A stretch of 64,000 nucleotides of DNA from Haliotis asinina. Lineage: Eukaryota > Mollusca > Gastropoda > Lepetellida > Haliotidae. A program made the translations under genes and the position numbers. Positions 24,290 through 34,183 of the stretch are shown one piece after another. Under the pieces are notes generated by a model that worked only from the letters and a program-made list of their open reading frames with translations, was not told where the DNA came from and ran no database searches. The stretch spans positions 20,708,618-20,772,617 of the forward strand of contig NC_090280.1 of assembly GCF_037392515.1 (NCBI RefSeq), written 5' to 3'. The stretch's first letter is position 1. Every line of letters starts with the position of its first letter.

Positions 24290-24560
24290 TGCTTGTTGGT
24301 TAGATGGGTGAAATGTTTGTTGGTGAGATGGGATGAAATGTTTGTTGGTGAGATGGCGCTAAATGCCTGTTGGTGGTAAGATGGGTGAAATGTAGTTTGT
24401 TGGTGAGATGGGTGAAGTTTTTTTTGTTGATCAGATGAGGTGAAATGCTGTGTGCTGGTGAGATGGGTGAAAGTTTTTTTGTTGATCAGATGAGGTGAAA
24501 TGCTGTGTGCTGGTGAGATGGGTGAAATGTAGTTTGTTGGCAATGTGGGTGAAATGTACA
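24290..24560. repeat. Minisatellite block 1 (TTGGTGAGATGGGTGAAATG-like)
   Basis: Irregular repeats of a unit of about 24-60 bp (GTTGGTGAGATGGGTGAAAT, AGTTTTTTTGTTGATCAGAT). The same motif builds the larger block at 26.18-27.08 kb. Confidence 0.85.
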
Positions 24561-24658
24561 TAGGGATTTTTCTAGGTTCTTGTTTTTTTCTAGACCACAA
24601 CGTTTCGGGGAGGTGGGGGAGGCTTGTTCTATCCCATCATCAGGTAGAACTATAAGGG

Positions 24659-24759
24659 TAACGCTATTTTTCAGGGCATTATCACTTATAGAAGCCCAAG
24701 GTTTTTCATTAACTGCCCGAGGGCTCCTACCGATGATAGTGCCCTGTTAAATAGCATTA
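24659..24759. repeat. Imperfect palindrome (25-bp arms)
   Basis: Arms 24659-24683 and 24735-24759 pair at 21 of 25 positions (core CAGGGCATTATC / GATAGTGCCCTG) around a 51-bp loop with a further small AGAAGCCC/GGGCTCCT pairing. It is probably the end or core of a DNA transposon. Confidence 0.7.
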
Positions 24760-25507
24760 CCGGTACCGTTATTATAGCTAAAATCAGGGAGCCTATAGAG
24801 TTGTAGAGTATCCCTGCTAAAATGAATAGAATTTTTAATAAATTACAACAGCATCGGTATAGAAGCATTTACTGCGAAAAATAAATGACGGAGGTCACTG
24901 ACACACTATTTTTACAAATACAGACACGTCATAGAACGATACAGATGGCATCACTATTGAGAGTGACAACATTCAATCTTGACCTTTGCCCATACTACCA
25001 GCCACCATTGTTTTCAGTGCACGACAATGTTAGACTTCCAGTCTATATTTTCATGACTGTATGTTGTAATTTATCGTACACTTGTTACTGTTGGCACAGG
25101 CAAGAAAATGCATAATGGCACAGGTACATGTGACAAATGTGAGCCAGATATATCGTAAATAAAGAACCCAAGTTCAAACGAGCCATAGGTGATTGAACTT
25201 CATCAGCTGAGCTACTTATGACGTCACCTAACAAGGGCTTTGATAATGGCCCATCCTCAAGCATTTAGCGGGCATTATTAAGTTACTGTGCCTCGCCCAT
25301 TTATGATAACGTGCGTGCTTTCTAACGATAATTCTATCCATTTTAGCTATACTGAATAGTAAGGCTTAACTGATAACTCTGCCTGTGACATCACAATGCT
25401 TATGACATCACAGTGCTACATAATACATATGGAAGTCAATGGTTACATCTAACAGGGCCAATAGAGTAAATACATAGAGGATACTAAACGACCTTCTGTG
25501 TAATACC

Positions 25508-25591
25508 ATTTTTATTAAACAAGTTAACGGTTTGGTATCAAATGAGTGAAAGCGAGTTTTATACTAAATCTTTAACAAGTTTAATAAAAAT
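25508..25591. repeat. Inverted repeat (20-bp arms)
   Basis: ATTTTTATTAAACAAGTTAA at 25508-25527 pairs with 25572-25591 at 18 of 20 positions. It lies inside the 1.6-kb segment that separates the two minisatellite blocks. Confidence 0.7.
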
Positions 25592-26179
25592 TGAACTTCA
25601 CGGAAGCTGGGAGCCTATTTAGAGTATCCCTGACGGAAGCGAGTTTAGTATTCTGGTTATTACTCGCCAACATAAATAGACAGAAACTGCTGCGAAATTG
25701 CCTACAGTGTGAGGACTCTCAGCTTTCCATGAGTCGAGCAAGGTCTAGTAATTGCGACAGCGACATAAGCATTGTGACATCACAACTCTGAACCATTTTG
25801 ACGTCACACGTCAAGCGGTATTACTGCCATAAAAATATTACACTGCAGTTTCTTCAACTTGCGAGGAATAAATGTTATAATAAATATATAAAATAGTGTT
25901 GGATTGTTTATTGGTTTAGATATGTACAGAGACATATTTTTATAAATGTATAGAATGTAAAGTATTACTTATAGCAGTGTGTAATTATTATAGATATATA
26001 GAAATTATTGTTTATGCATGGGAACAGTGACGAGGGTGGGGTTTTGTCTTTGATTGTTTTATGTACCATGCATTTGTAAGGTACACACCCTGATGTTTTG
26101 CTTGGGGAATTCAGTTTCCCAGTTGATTTTATGATGGGGATTAATCATAACGTGTTGGGATCCAATTTATCCACTGAAC

Positions 26180-27075
26180 TGAAATGTAATTTGGTGGTGA
26201 GATGGGGTGAAATGTAGTTTGGCAAGATGGGTGAAATGCACTTTGTTGGTGGGATGGGGTGAAATTTAGCTTGTGGGTGAAATGGAGTGAAATGTTGTTT
26301 GTTTGTGAGAGGGGTGAAATGTAGTTTCCTGAGATGGGGAGAAATGGAGGTTGTTGGTAAAATGGTGGAAAATGCACTTTGGTTGTGAAAGTGACATGCT
26401 GTTTGTCGTTGAGATGGGTGAAATGTAGGTTGTTGGTGAAATGGTGGAAAATGCACTTTGGTTGTGAAAGTGACATGCTGTTTGTCGTTGAGATGGGTGA
26501 AATGTAGGTTGTTGGTGAAATGGTGGAAAATGCACTTTGGTTGTGAAAGTGACATGCTGTTTGTCGTTGAGATGGGTGAAATGGTGGAAAATGCACTTTG
26601 GTTGTGAAAGTGACATGCTGTTTGTCGTTGAGATGGGTGAAATGTAGGTTGTTGGTGAAATGGTGGAAAATGCACTTTGGTTGTGAAAGAGACATGCTGC
26701 TTGTCGTTGAGATGGATGAAATGTAGGTTGTTGGTAAAATGGTGGAAATGCACTTTGGTTGTGAAAGAGACATGCTGTTCGTCGTTGAGTTGAGTGAAAT
26801 GGAGGTTGTTGGTGAAATGGTGGAAAATGCACTTTGGTTGTGAAAGAGACATGCTGTTCGTCGTTGAGTTGAGTGAAATGGAGGTTGTTGGTGAAATGGT
26901 GGAAAATGCACTTTGGTTGTGAAAGAGACATGCTGTTTGTCGTTGAGTCGGGTGAAATGGAGGTTGTTGGTAAAATGGGGTGAAATGCACTTTGGTTGTG
27001 AAAGTGACATGCTGTTTGTCGTTGAGATGGGTGTAATGTAGGGTGTTGGTGAAATGGGTTGAAATGCAATGAAAT
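26180..27075. repeat. 79-bp minisatellite block 2
   Basis: The unit GGTTGTGAAAGTGACATGCT... repeats every 79 bp (starts at 26381 and 26460), about ten copies with small variants. On the - strand the unit has no stop in any frame, so three overlapping ORFs of 267-352 codons appear. They are products of the repeat, not genes. Confidence 0.93.
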
Positions 27076-27762
27076 GCAATTATCATCATGTCTAAGATCA
27101 CTGCATTATCTTCAGCAACACATTTTTCGTCTGATGGTACCACTTTGGATAATACACAAGTTAGGATTCCAGCCCACTGAAATACCATGCTGGAGGTAGA
27201 CATGGATGGCCCACTCAGACACAGATACTGACACTAAATAACAATGCTCAATGCTGAACACCATGTTTTAACCTATTTGGTATGACCAGGACAAGGATCA
27301 AACCAGAAACTTCTGCTCTCCTGTCAGTCGCTGCACCCACTTTACCATGGAAACAGTCTTAGCAGTTGTTACACAAAATATGTGAATACTGATGTTTCAC
27401 TGGAATGGAGATAAGGCTTGAATATGATAAAGACGCCCTAAAGACCACTCAGTCGCACAACAGCCCCACCCTCAGAGACCACTATGATCCAAGATGCGAT
27501 TTTGTGTTCTTGCTTACCACACTCAACAGTAGTCCAAGTTTGTGACAGCGATCTCAAAATTTTCTACAGAAATAGATAGCACTAATCTAACCAGCCACTT
27601 TTGATTCGATGACATGTAAAGTCAGCGAACCTGAGCATCCAGTCCTGTAAGTGACTCAACAAGCATGGGTTTTGGACGGTGGTCAAACTGTTAGTATCTG
27701 GGCAACACTTATAATGGTATACTGGTAGCAAAATGCCACACACACCTAGAGGCCCGAGTGTG
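27076..27762. other. Noncoding stretch
   Basis: No supported gene or structure. Confidence 0.35.
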
Positions 27763-27903
27763 GTTTTATGCCACTTTCAGACATATATTCAAGCAACATA
27801 ACAGCAGGGGGCACCTCAAACGGGTATCACATTGTGCCCATGAGTGGAATCAAACCTGGACTTTGTGTGATGAGCAAACATTTTAACCACGAGGCTACAA
27901 CAC
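27763..27903 (-). mobile_element. SINE, family A
   Basis: Reverse copy with decayed tail; head TTTTAACCACGAGGCTACAA on the right. Confidence 0.78.
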
Positions 27904-28437
27904 AAAGGCTGGAGCTGCTGAGTTATATCATTCGACATGTAGGGTGAATATACTGGTGGAAAGTTGATGTCAGGCTGCTTGTTATACTGTATTGTATGAC
28001 GCTGTTGCCAAGGAGCACTGTTGCCAAGGAGCGCTGTTGCCAAAGAGCACTATTGTTTCAGTAAAGTCTGCAGGAATCGACTGATCAGGCTGCTGTAACA
28101 AATACGATGTCCTCTCCCTTGAGACCAAAACAAACTCACTTGAGACTTCTGAAAGTTCTAAACGTCAACGCCAGAGAATTATTAGTTCTGAATATTTCGA
28201 ATCTGATTCCGTGGGGCGGAAATGCAAAGTATGGATAAACTTCATATATTTTCACCACTGAAACTCGGTAGTATCACCGGGTGTTCGAGGGGAGGTTGTA
28301 TACATATAGGCTGTTCGGACGGAACCGGCAAATTACACCATTTTCGTTAAAAAGTGAAAAATCACGTAGAGCTCACACTTAATGTTATTTTATCAGTTTT
28401 GTCAAGTTTTCTGAATGTCTACTACGGGATGGGCGGT

Positions 28438-28597
28438 GGGAAGTTCGCTGACTTGGTTGACACACTTTCCCAGTTTCGTAGATGGATGCTCATGATGTTG
28501 ATCACTGGATTGTCTGGTCCAGACTCTATTATTTACAGACCGATGCCATTTTCCTGGAATGTTGCTAGTCAGGCGTGAAACTAAACTCGCTCACTCT
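28438..28597 (+). mobile_element. SINE, family B (5'-truncated)
   Basis: Starts at TTCGCTGACTTGGTTGACAC; the tail GGCGTGAAACTAAACTCGCTCACTC is intact. Confidence 0.85.
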
Positions 28598-28642
28598 TCA
28601 GAATGACCATCCACTCAGACACACTAGGACCTGCCCTTGTTT

Positions 28643-28700
28643 TACACACACACACACGCACGCACGCACTCACGCACGCACGCACGCACACACACACACA
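28643..28700. repeat. (CA)n/(CGCA)n microsatellite
   Basis: Mixed ACAC and GCAC units, uninterrupted for about 58 bp. Confidence 0.95.
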
Positions 28701-29307
28701 TTGTCTGGAAAAGAACAAGAAGCGAGCAAAAGTTTCAACAAAGTTACAGTGAAGTCCCATTTCTTCTCGCTAACCTCTGTTGTACATTCAGTCACAGCAG
28801 GCCAGGTTAATTCCTCTTGACAGAGAAGTCATAGTCTGGAATCTTGCCGATCCGACCAGCCGGATCCCCGACGATGGCGCCGGTACACCACGTTGTAGAC
28901 GCTGACAACGTCGAGAAATCACCATCATTCTAAATCGGGAAATAGCTCCATTCTGAAGGCCCTACGTTTCCGTGGGGATGAATATAAAGCTTCACCGCTG
29001 ATTCGTTAATCAATTTGTCAGTATAACTAACTTCCGCCCAGTCTTGATCAGACTGGGTTTGACAGTACGGGGAGAGAGGGGTATTTCTGTCCGATGGGAC
29101 TAATAATCAGCCTGTCGGTGTCTGACGTATACAGTCACCTTGGGCCCTTGTGCTGACAAGATGTACCAGAAGAACTCATCGCGTTATTTCCAGGTAACGT
29201 CAGTTCTTGATGTCTAAATAACGCAGAGTCAGCAGAATAATAAAATCACAATAAAGGATCCCCCCCCCCCTCCATGGCACGAGTTATGAATTACAACATT
29301 ACATGTG
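28701..29307. other. Noncoding stretch
   Basis: No gene supported. A C10 run lies near 29262-29271. Confidence 0.35.
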
Positions 29308-29598
29308 ATGCATGGTTTAGTGAGTGAATGAATTTAGTTTTACGCCGCACTCGGCAATATTCCAGCTATATTGCGGTGGTCTGTAAATAACCGAATCTGG
29401 ACCAGACATTCCAGTGATTAACAGCATGAGCATCACTCTGCGCAGCTGGAAACCAATGACATGTGTGAACCACGTGAACGAACCTGACTACCCGATCCCG
29501 TTAGTCGCCACTGACAAGCATGACTGCCTTTTATGGCAGGCATGTGTTGATGAAGGTCTATTCTACTCCGGGACCTTCACGGGTCGATGCATGGTTTA
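29308..29598 (-). mobile_element. Full-length SINE family B with target site duplication
   Basis: GATGCATGGTTTA (13 bp) occurs at 29308-29320 and again at 29586-29598. The element between (29321-29585, 265 bp) is a reverse family B copy: tail GTGAGTGAATGAATTTAGTT-TTACGCCGCACTCGG on the left, 5' end on the right. This fixes both ends of the family. A 13-bp duplication is typical of LINE-driven retroposition. Confidence 0.93.
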
Positions 29599-29615
29599 AG
29601 AATGCTTATAATTTG

Positions 29616-29943
29616 AAAAAAGGAGGGAACTAAGTTAAGCAATGCAAATATTGTACTATTTACGAAAAAGGGAGTTAACTTGGTTCTCTTTATATAAACC
29701 TTAAGTGTGCTTCTCGCTATATATCAGGGCATCTCTTGTTTTCCCAGAATAACCGCATTTGGGGTTTTTGTTTTGGAGGAACAGTTTTCACATTTCGTTA
29801 GTAAGACCGCTTCCCGCCCCTCGGGATTTCTCTCTCCCTCCGGTTTTACATTGTCTACCAAAACCTTTCTCCTATACATAAAAAAAGGAGGGAACTGGGT
29901 TAAAGAATGCGAATAATGCACTCTTTACGGAAAAGGGACGGAA
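29616..29943. repeat. Pair of 65-bp direct repeats
   Basis: AAAAAAGGAGGGAACTAAGT... at about 29616-29680 and AAAAAAGGAGGGAACTGGGT... at about 29879-29943 match over about 65 bp, including GCAATGCAAATA / GAATGCGAATAA and TTTACGAAAAAGGGA. Confidence 0.8.
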
Positions 29944-30534
29944 CACTTATAATTTACACTTTAAGAGACTGAGAGGTACCACAGTCAGTGGGTGTTGATA
30001 TGATAATAATGAGAGTGATTATAATGTTTGAGAGTGCACCACGTATTGAACGTCTTTAGGACCATAGTTGCTTACACAGTAATATGACGTGGAATCTGCA
30101 TGTGTACTATTTTCATTTTCAAACAAAATATACAGAAATAAACACTGACAAATGTGTGATGTACGATAATTGTCAAATTTAATTATCAACAGCGATTTAT
30201 CGACCTTCTTGTATACCGTCAAAATGAAGAATGACACCTCATGCACGTGTATCCCGTGTCTCGTTTTTAGGGGTGACATAGAGAAACAGTGATGCGTTCA
30301 TAATATGTCTGTCTTTGAAAAGTTTGCTAACGCTTATACTTCCTATCCAAACTGAAAGTTCAAGTATATCAAGTTCTGAGTATATACAGATCTTATAATC
30401 CTTGTCTTGATTCGTCTTTTCCATACACAGGTGGGTCGTCTAGGGTCATACAAACAGATTTACAAAGTTCTCCCACCTGTAAGTTCTGGTTGTAATCCCA
30501 AGTTCGTATTTACTTTGTTTTCGTTTTGATATTT
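29944..30534. other. Noncoding stretch
   Basis: No gene or repeat recognised. Confidence 0.35.
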
Positions 30535-30700
30535 GGTTACCCTAGTGACTGCAGCGTTCGCTCGTCACGCCAAAAGACACAGGATTGACTCCCTACATGG
30601 GCACTACATATGTGTGAAGTCCATTTCTTGAGTCCCTAGCCGTGATATTGCAGGAATATTGCTAAAAGCAGCATAAAAGCAAACTCACTCACTTACTCGC
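30535..30700 (+). mobile_element. SINE, family A
   Basis: Full length: head GGTTACCCTAGTGACTGCAG, GCTCGTCACGCC, tail AGCAGCATAAAAGCAAACTC-ACTCACTTACTC. Confidence 0.87.
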
Positions 30701-32700
30701 TACTAAAATAATATAAAATGTCTGTACTCGTTAGCGATCAGTTATCCCCGCGTACCAATTATCGCCAACACGTGGCTGTAGCGCCAGCGCAGACAGCTTT
30801 ACTTGTACTTCCGTAGTATTTCACACATCGACACATCCAAAAAACGATAGGTTACAAGAGTTTAAACTACTGTGAGTATTTTACGTTGTAGACGTTACAA
30901 ATATGAATCCGTCGGAAGACGAGTCCCAAACACGTCTGGGGGGGGGGGGGGGGGGGGGGGGGGGCGAGAGTTGAATAAAAATCATCCTGGCTGTGTTGTG
31001 AATCTATAATCTCCGACTTGACAATTCAGTCCACAAAAAGTGCAGATTTTAATGTGTCTGAACCTACCCATAATGCCAACAGTCAATCACTTAACTTTGA
31101 ATTGACACACATTTCCATCTCCGTTTTATGGACTCAACAGATACTAAGCAGACGATACTGACAAATTATAACTGTCAGTTTTCACCTTTATCTTAAAGTT
31201 TCCCCCCGAGAAAACAAACATTGCCAAAATTGCAAACAACTATTCAAAATGTCAAGTTTGGTAAGTTCAACCTCGCGGTGACATCTCCATATTCCTATCA
31301 GCTTATATCAGCATCCGTCAACATTCACAATGAAAGCGAGTTTTGTTTTTTTAAACTTCCTTTTTTAAAACAAATTCCTGTCATGAATTTTCCTCAATAT
31401 GTCAGGATTTGAAACACAATAGTTTTATTACCAAGTGTATGTCAAATTAGTTGAATAACTTAAAAACTTCAGAAATGGCGATAATTGGTCTTGTTAGTTG
31501 CAGGGTAAGCACAATCTACACTACCGCGCCTCCTGTTGACCGCGTTAGGAAGAAACACGATCGACAGCAGTAAACAATCAGAAAACATCGGTGAATAGCT
31601 GATCTATCATCAAAATAAATTTTATTTCATTCTGTTAAGAAATAATGGAGCAAATTAAAGACCGCCTAAAAATGGCGATAACTGGTCGCTAGTCAGTAGC
31701 TGTTTCGTCTTGAGACAGTCACAGGGACTGAGTCACACAAGTGCAGTATTGATCATTTAGGTCAAATCATATACTCTTAAAAAGTGTTTCCATCGGACAC
31801 AGTTGTATTGTTGTATCACAAGGTATTAAAAAGGAAGCGTTCAGTGTCAGTATATACAAACCTAAAATATTGACCAAACATGTATTGCGTCGTTTCCCCC
31901 TGCGCATGCTAGACCGGAAGTTGTTCTATTTCGCAGGTGCAGCACCACACTCCAGCGCAGCGTTGACATAATCATGCTGGCTCCTCGCATGGAACTCTGG
32001 GTAGGCGAGTGGTGCAGCACCAAGTTTTCAACTCTACAGAACCCTACTCTCGCCGGTGTGTCTCTTTCAACTATGTCCAGCTTAAATTTAGCATTTGTTC
32101 AAAGGACGTTGAAACAGAATCACTCTTTAAGATCTACAGTTATTTTCTTGCGAAAGGTAACAACTTTTTAACGCTCGAGGCATCTCAAGCATCATGATTA
32201 ATCCTGTTGAATGAAATCCTAGTCTTGACGTCAGACTCCTGGGTTATACTGCGTATATAAAACAAACAGTTCCAAATTCAGATATACATAAACTCAAAAA
32301 CAATTTTCACAAAAACATAACATGTTTTAATGTTGAGTATTCAACTTCTCGCGTGAAACTATACTCACTCACTCATTCAAAACGTTTCATCATTGCTTGG
32401 CGCTATTGCTTACTCATATTAATTCACCTATCGCCGATCGGATTGTCTCACCCTCTGTGGTCTTGTAATCCATTCGATCTTTCCAGTGAAATCTCGAGTC
32501 TGCGAGAGGTAAGTCTGTATGTTTTGATATAGCATTTACCAATGTTTCGTTTATGACTGTTTAGCAACACGAAGAAAATGTAAAGATTACGATTTTATAA
32601 ACCAAAACACTGCCACACTCGAGCTCTAACATAGATTCATGAGTTTTGAATATTTGCCTTAACACGTGTCAGATCGTAAAGATCGGACTTATGATTGATA
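30701..32700. other. Noncoding stretch with exon-like signals
   Basis: No gene assembled. A TATATAAA at about 32255-32262 and a strong donor (GAGAGGTAAGTC near 32511) are present on the + strand, and 32009-32155 reads openly in two frames, but I could not join them into a coding chain. A bare SINE tail lies at 32349-32378. Confidence 0.3.
30938..30964. repeat. Poly-G run
   Basis: 27 consecutive G. The length is unreliable in most sequencing methods. Confidence 0.95.
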
Positions 32701-32843
32701 TTCACCAACCGACACTTGTCGCAAGATGCGACTAACGGGATCGGGTGATCAGATTCGCTGACTTGATTGACACGTCATCGTATCCCATTTTCGTAAAGAC
32801 ATGTTCATGATGTTGATCACCGGTCTGTCTGGTCCAAAACTGT
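32701..32843 (+). mobile_element. SINE family B, 3'-truncated
   Basis: GACTAACGGGATCGGGTGAT... to GGTCTGTCTGGTCCAAAACT; the tail is missing. Confidence 0.82.
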
Positions 32844-32992
32844 ACTTGCAGTTTTGCATCTACACATCTACAGCTAAACGTTCGGAAAGATGTTCGAAGT
32901 GATACAAATAGTTCTGTTGTGGAGATGCGTTTGACACACCGACTGAGAATCATTCTGATATTGGCTTGTTTTGTTTATTTTCTGTTATTGTT

Positions 32993-33205
32993 TGGCGCCC
33001 CACTCACTAATATTTCAGCTATATGGCTTACGGAACGTAAACAGTCGAATGTGAATCTGACAATCTAATGACCAACATCGATCAACGCAGCTGTGTTCTA
33101 CGACTACATGTGTCAACCAAGTCAGCGAGTCTGACCACCCGACCCCTTTAATCGCCTCATATGACAAACATTGGTTATTGAAGACCAATTCTAACCCGGA
33201 TCATT
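32993..33205 (-). mobile_element. SINE, family B
   Basis: Reverse copy from the tail (CCCCACTCACTAATATTTCA) to the 5' end (ATTCTAACCCGGATC). It faces the forward copy at 32701-32843. Confidence 0.85.
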
Positions 33206-33480
33206 TTGTATATGGAATCGCCTGATCTTGGATTTTAATTCAAGATTGAAGATTGCTGATTCTTGCAGTTGGTATGCTATCACCGTGATTGAGTGAGAAA
33301 TAAACCAGTGCTCAAAAGAAACTATACACTGCATACGTTTTTTTGAGCAGTAGTTCGTTAATGTGAAAACAAATGTTTGGTTTTTGTTCAAGTACTCATC
33401 GTTTTCTAACTGAATTATTGTTCAGTGTGGTGTTTAAGAGAGTTGAAACGAATAACAAATATCATTCTATAATATTGTAT

Positions 33481-33486
33481 TTTATT
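33481..33486 (-). terminator. Poly(A) signal of the secreted peptide gene
   Basis: TTTATT on the + strand is AATAAA on the - strand, about 395 bp past the stop codon at 33882. Confidence 0.55.
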
Positions 33487-33881
33487 AAATGTTTACTAAA
33501 ACACATATTTACATAAATGCTGGGATCCTCAGAATGATGAAGGTGAATTAACCCTTGAAATGAACATCACGAGGATCTAAAAGGCTTGGTGGGTGATTAC
33601 ACTAGGGAATGACGTCATAACATGTATGAAGTCGCTGAATTAATATGACATACAAGAAATAGGTCGCACAGTCTCCCCTTTTCAAATGTCAGTCACAAAA
33701 TCTCCTCTTCAAACATAACGTTTCCATTTTACATGTCGGGTTCACATGAAAACTGAGAGAACTGTGTTCGCGGCTTGTGAAATCATGCGCCACAACGCCG
33801 TCATTTCTGGATGCTTAGGCTGGGAGTGTGGGACAGTCGATTATCGTAGATAAGTCCATTATTTACAGAAGGGTGACAAGG

Positions 33882-33940
33882 TCAGTTCCAAAATGGTAAC
33901 ATCCACATCCAATCGTTGTTGGCGGGTTGTTGATTTCTAC
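33882..33940 (-). CDS. Secreted peptide exon 3 (C-terminus)
   Basis: Acceptor CATCTTGCAG, then GRNQQPANNDWMWMLPFWN and TGA. A second frame of the same exon is also open for 24 codons (ending GTDLVTLL), but only the first matches the phase of exon 2. Confidence 0.75.
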
Positions 33941-34142
33941 CTGCAAGATGGATGAGAGGGAGAACTAACATTAGCATTAAGACCAATTAAGACACATCCG
34001 AAACCAAAACGTTGTATTTACGTTTTGCATAAAACGGTTTACTCTGCTTAAGGAAGCACGTCAGTAATATCTCAGCTCATTTTGGGCTGGGAACGATCTC
34101 TTGTGTAAGCCTCTCTTACACATGCACACACACACACACACA

Positions 34143-34183
<41 letters not shown>

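Noticed and set aside
24686-24868. Hydrophobic 60-codon - strand ORF resembling a membrane peptide
   Set aside because: It overlaps a palindrome and the recurring CAGGGAGCC motif; no start context or conservation can be shown.
26141-27203. Three long - strand ORFs of 267-352 codons rich in His and Phe
   Set aside because: They are all readings of one 79-bp minisatellite in different frames; unit length is not a multiple of three and nothing else supports a gene.
31974-32171. 65-codon + strand ORF with nearby splice-like signals
   Set aside because: Two frames are equally open, no consistent exon chain could be built, and no domain is recognisable.
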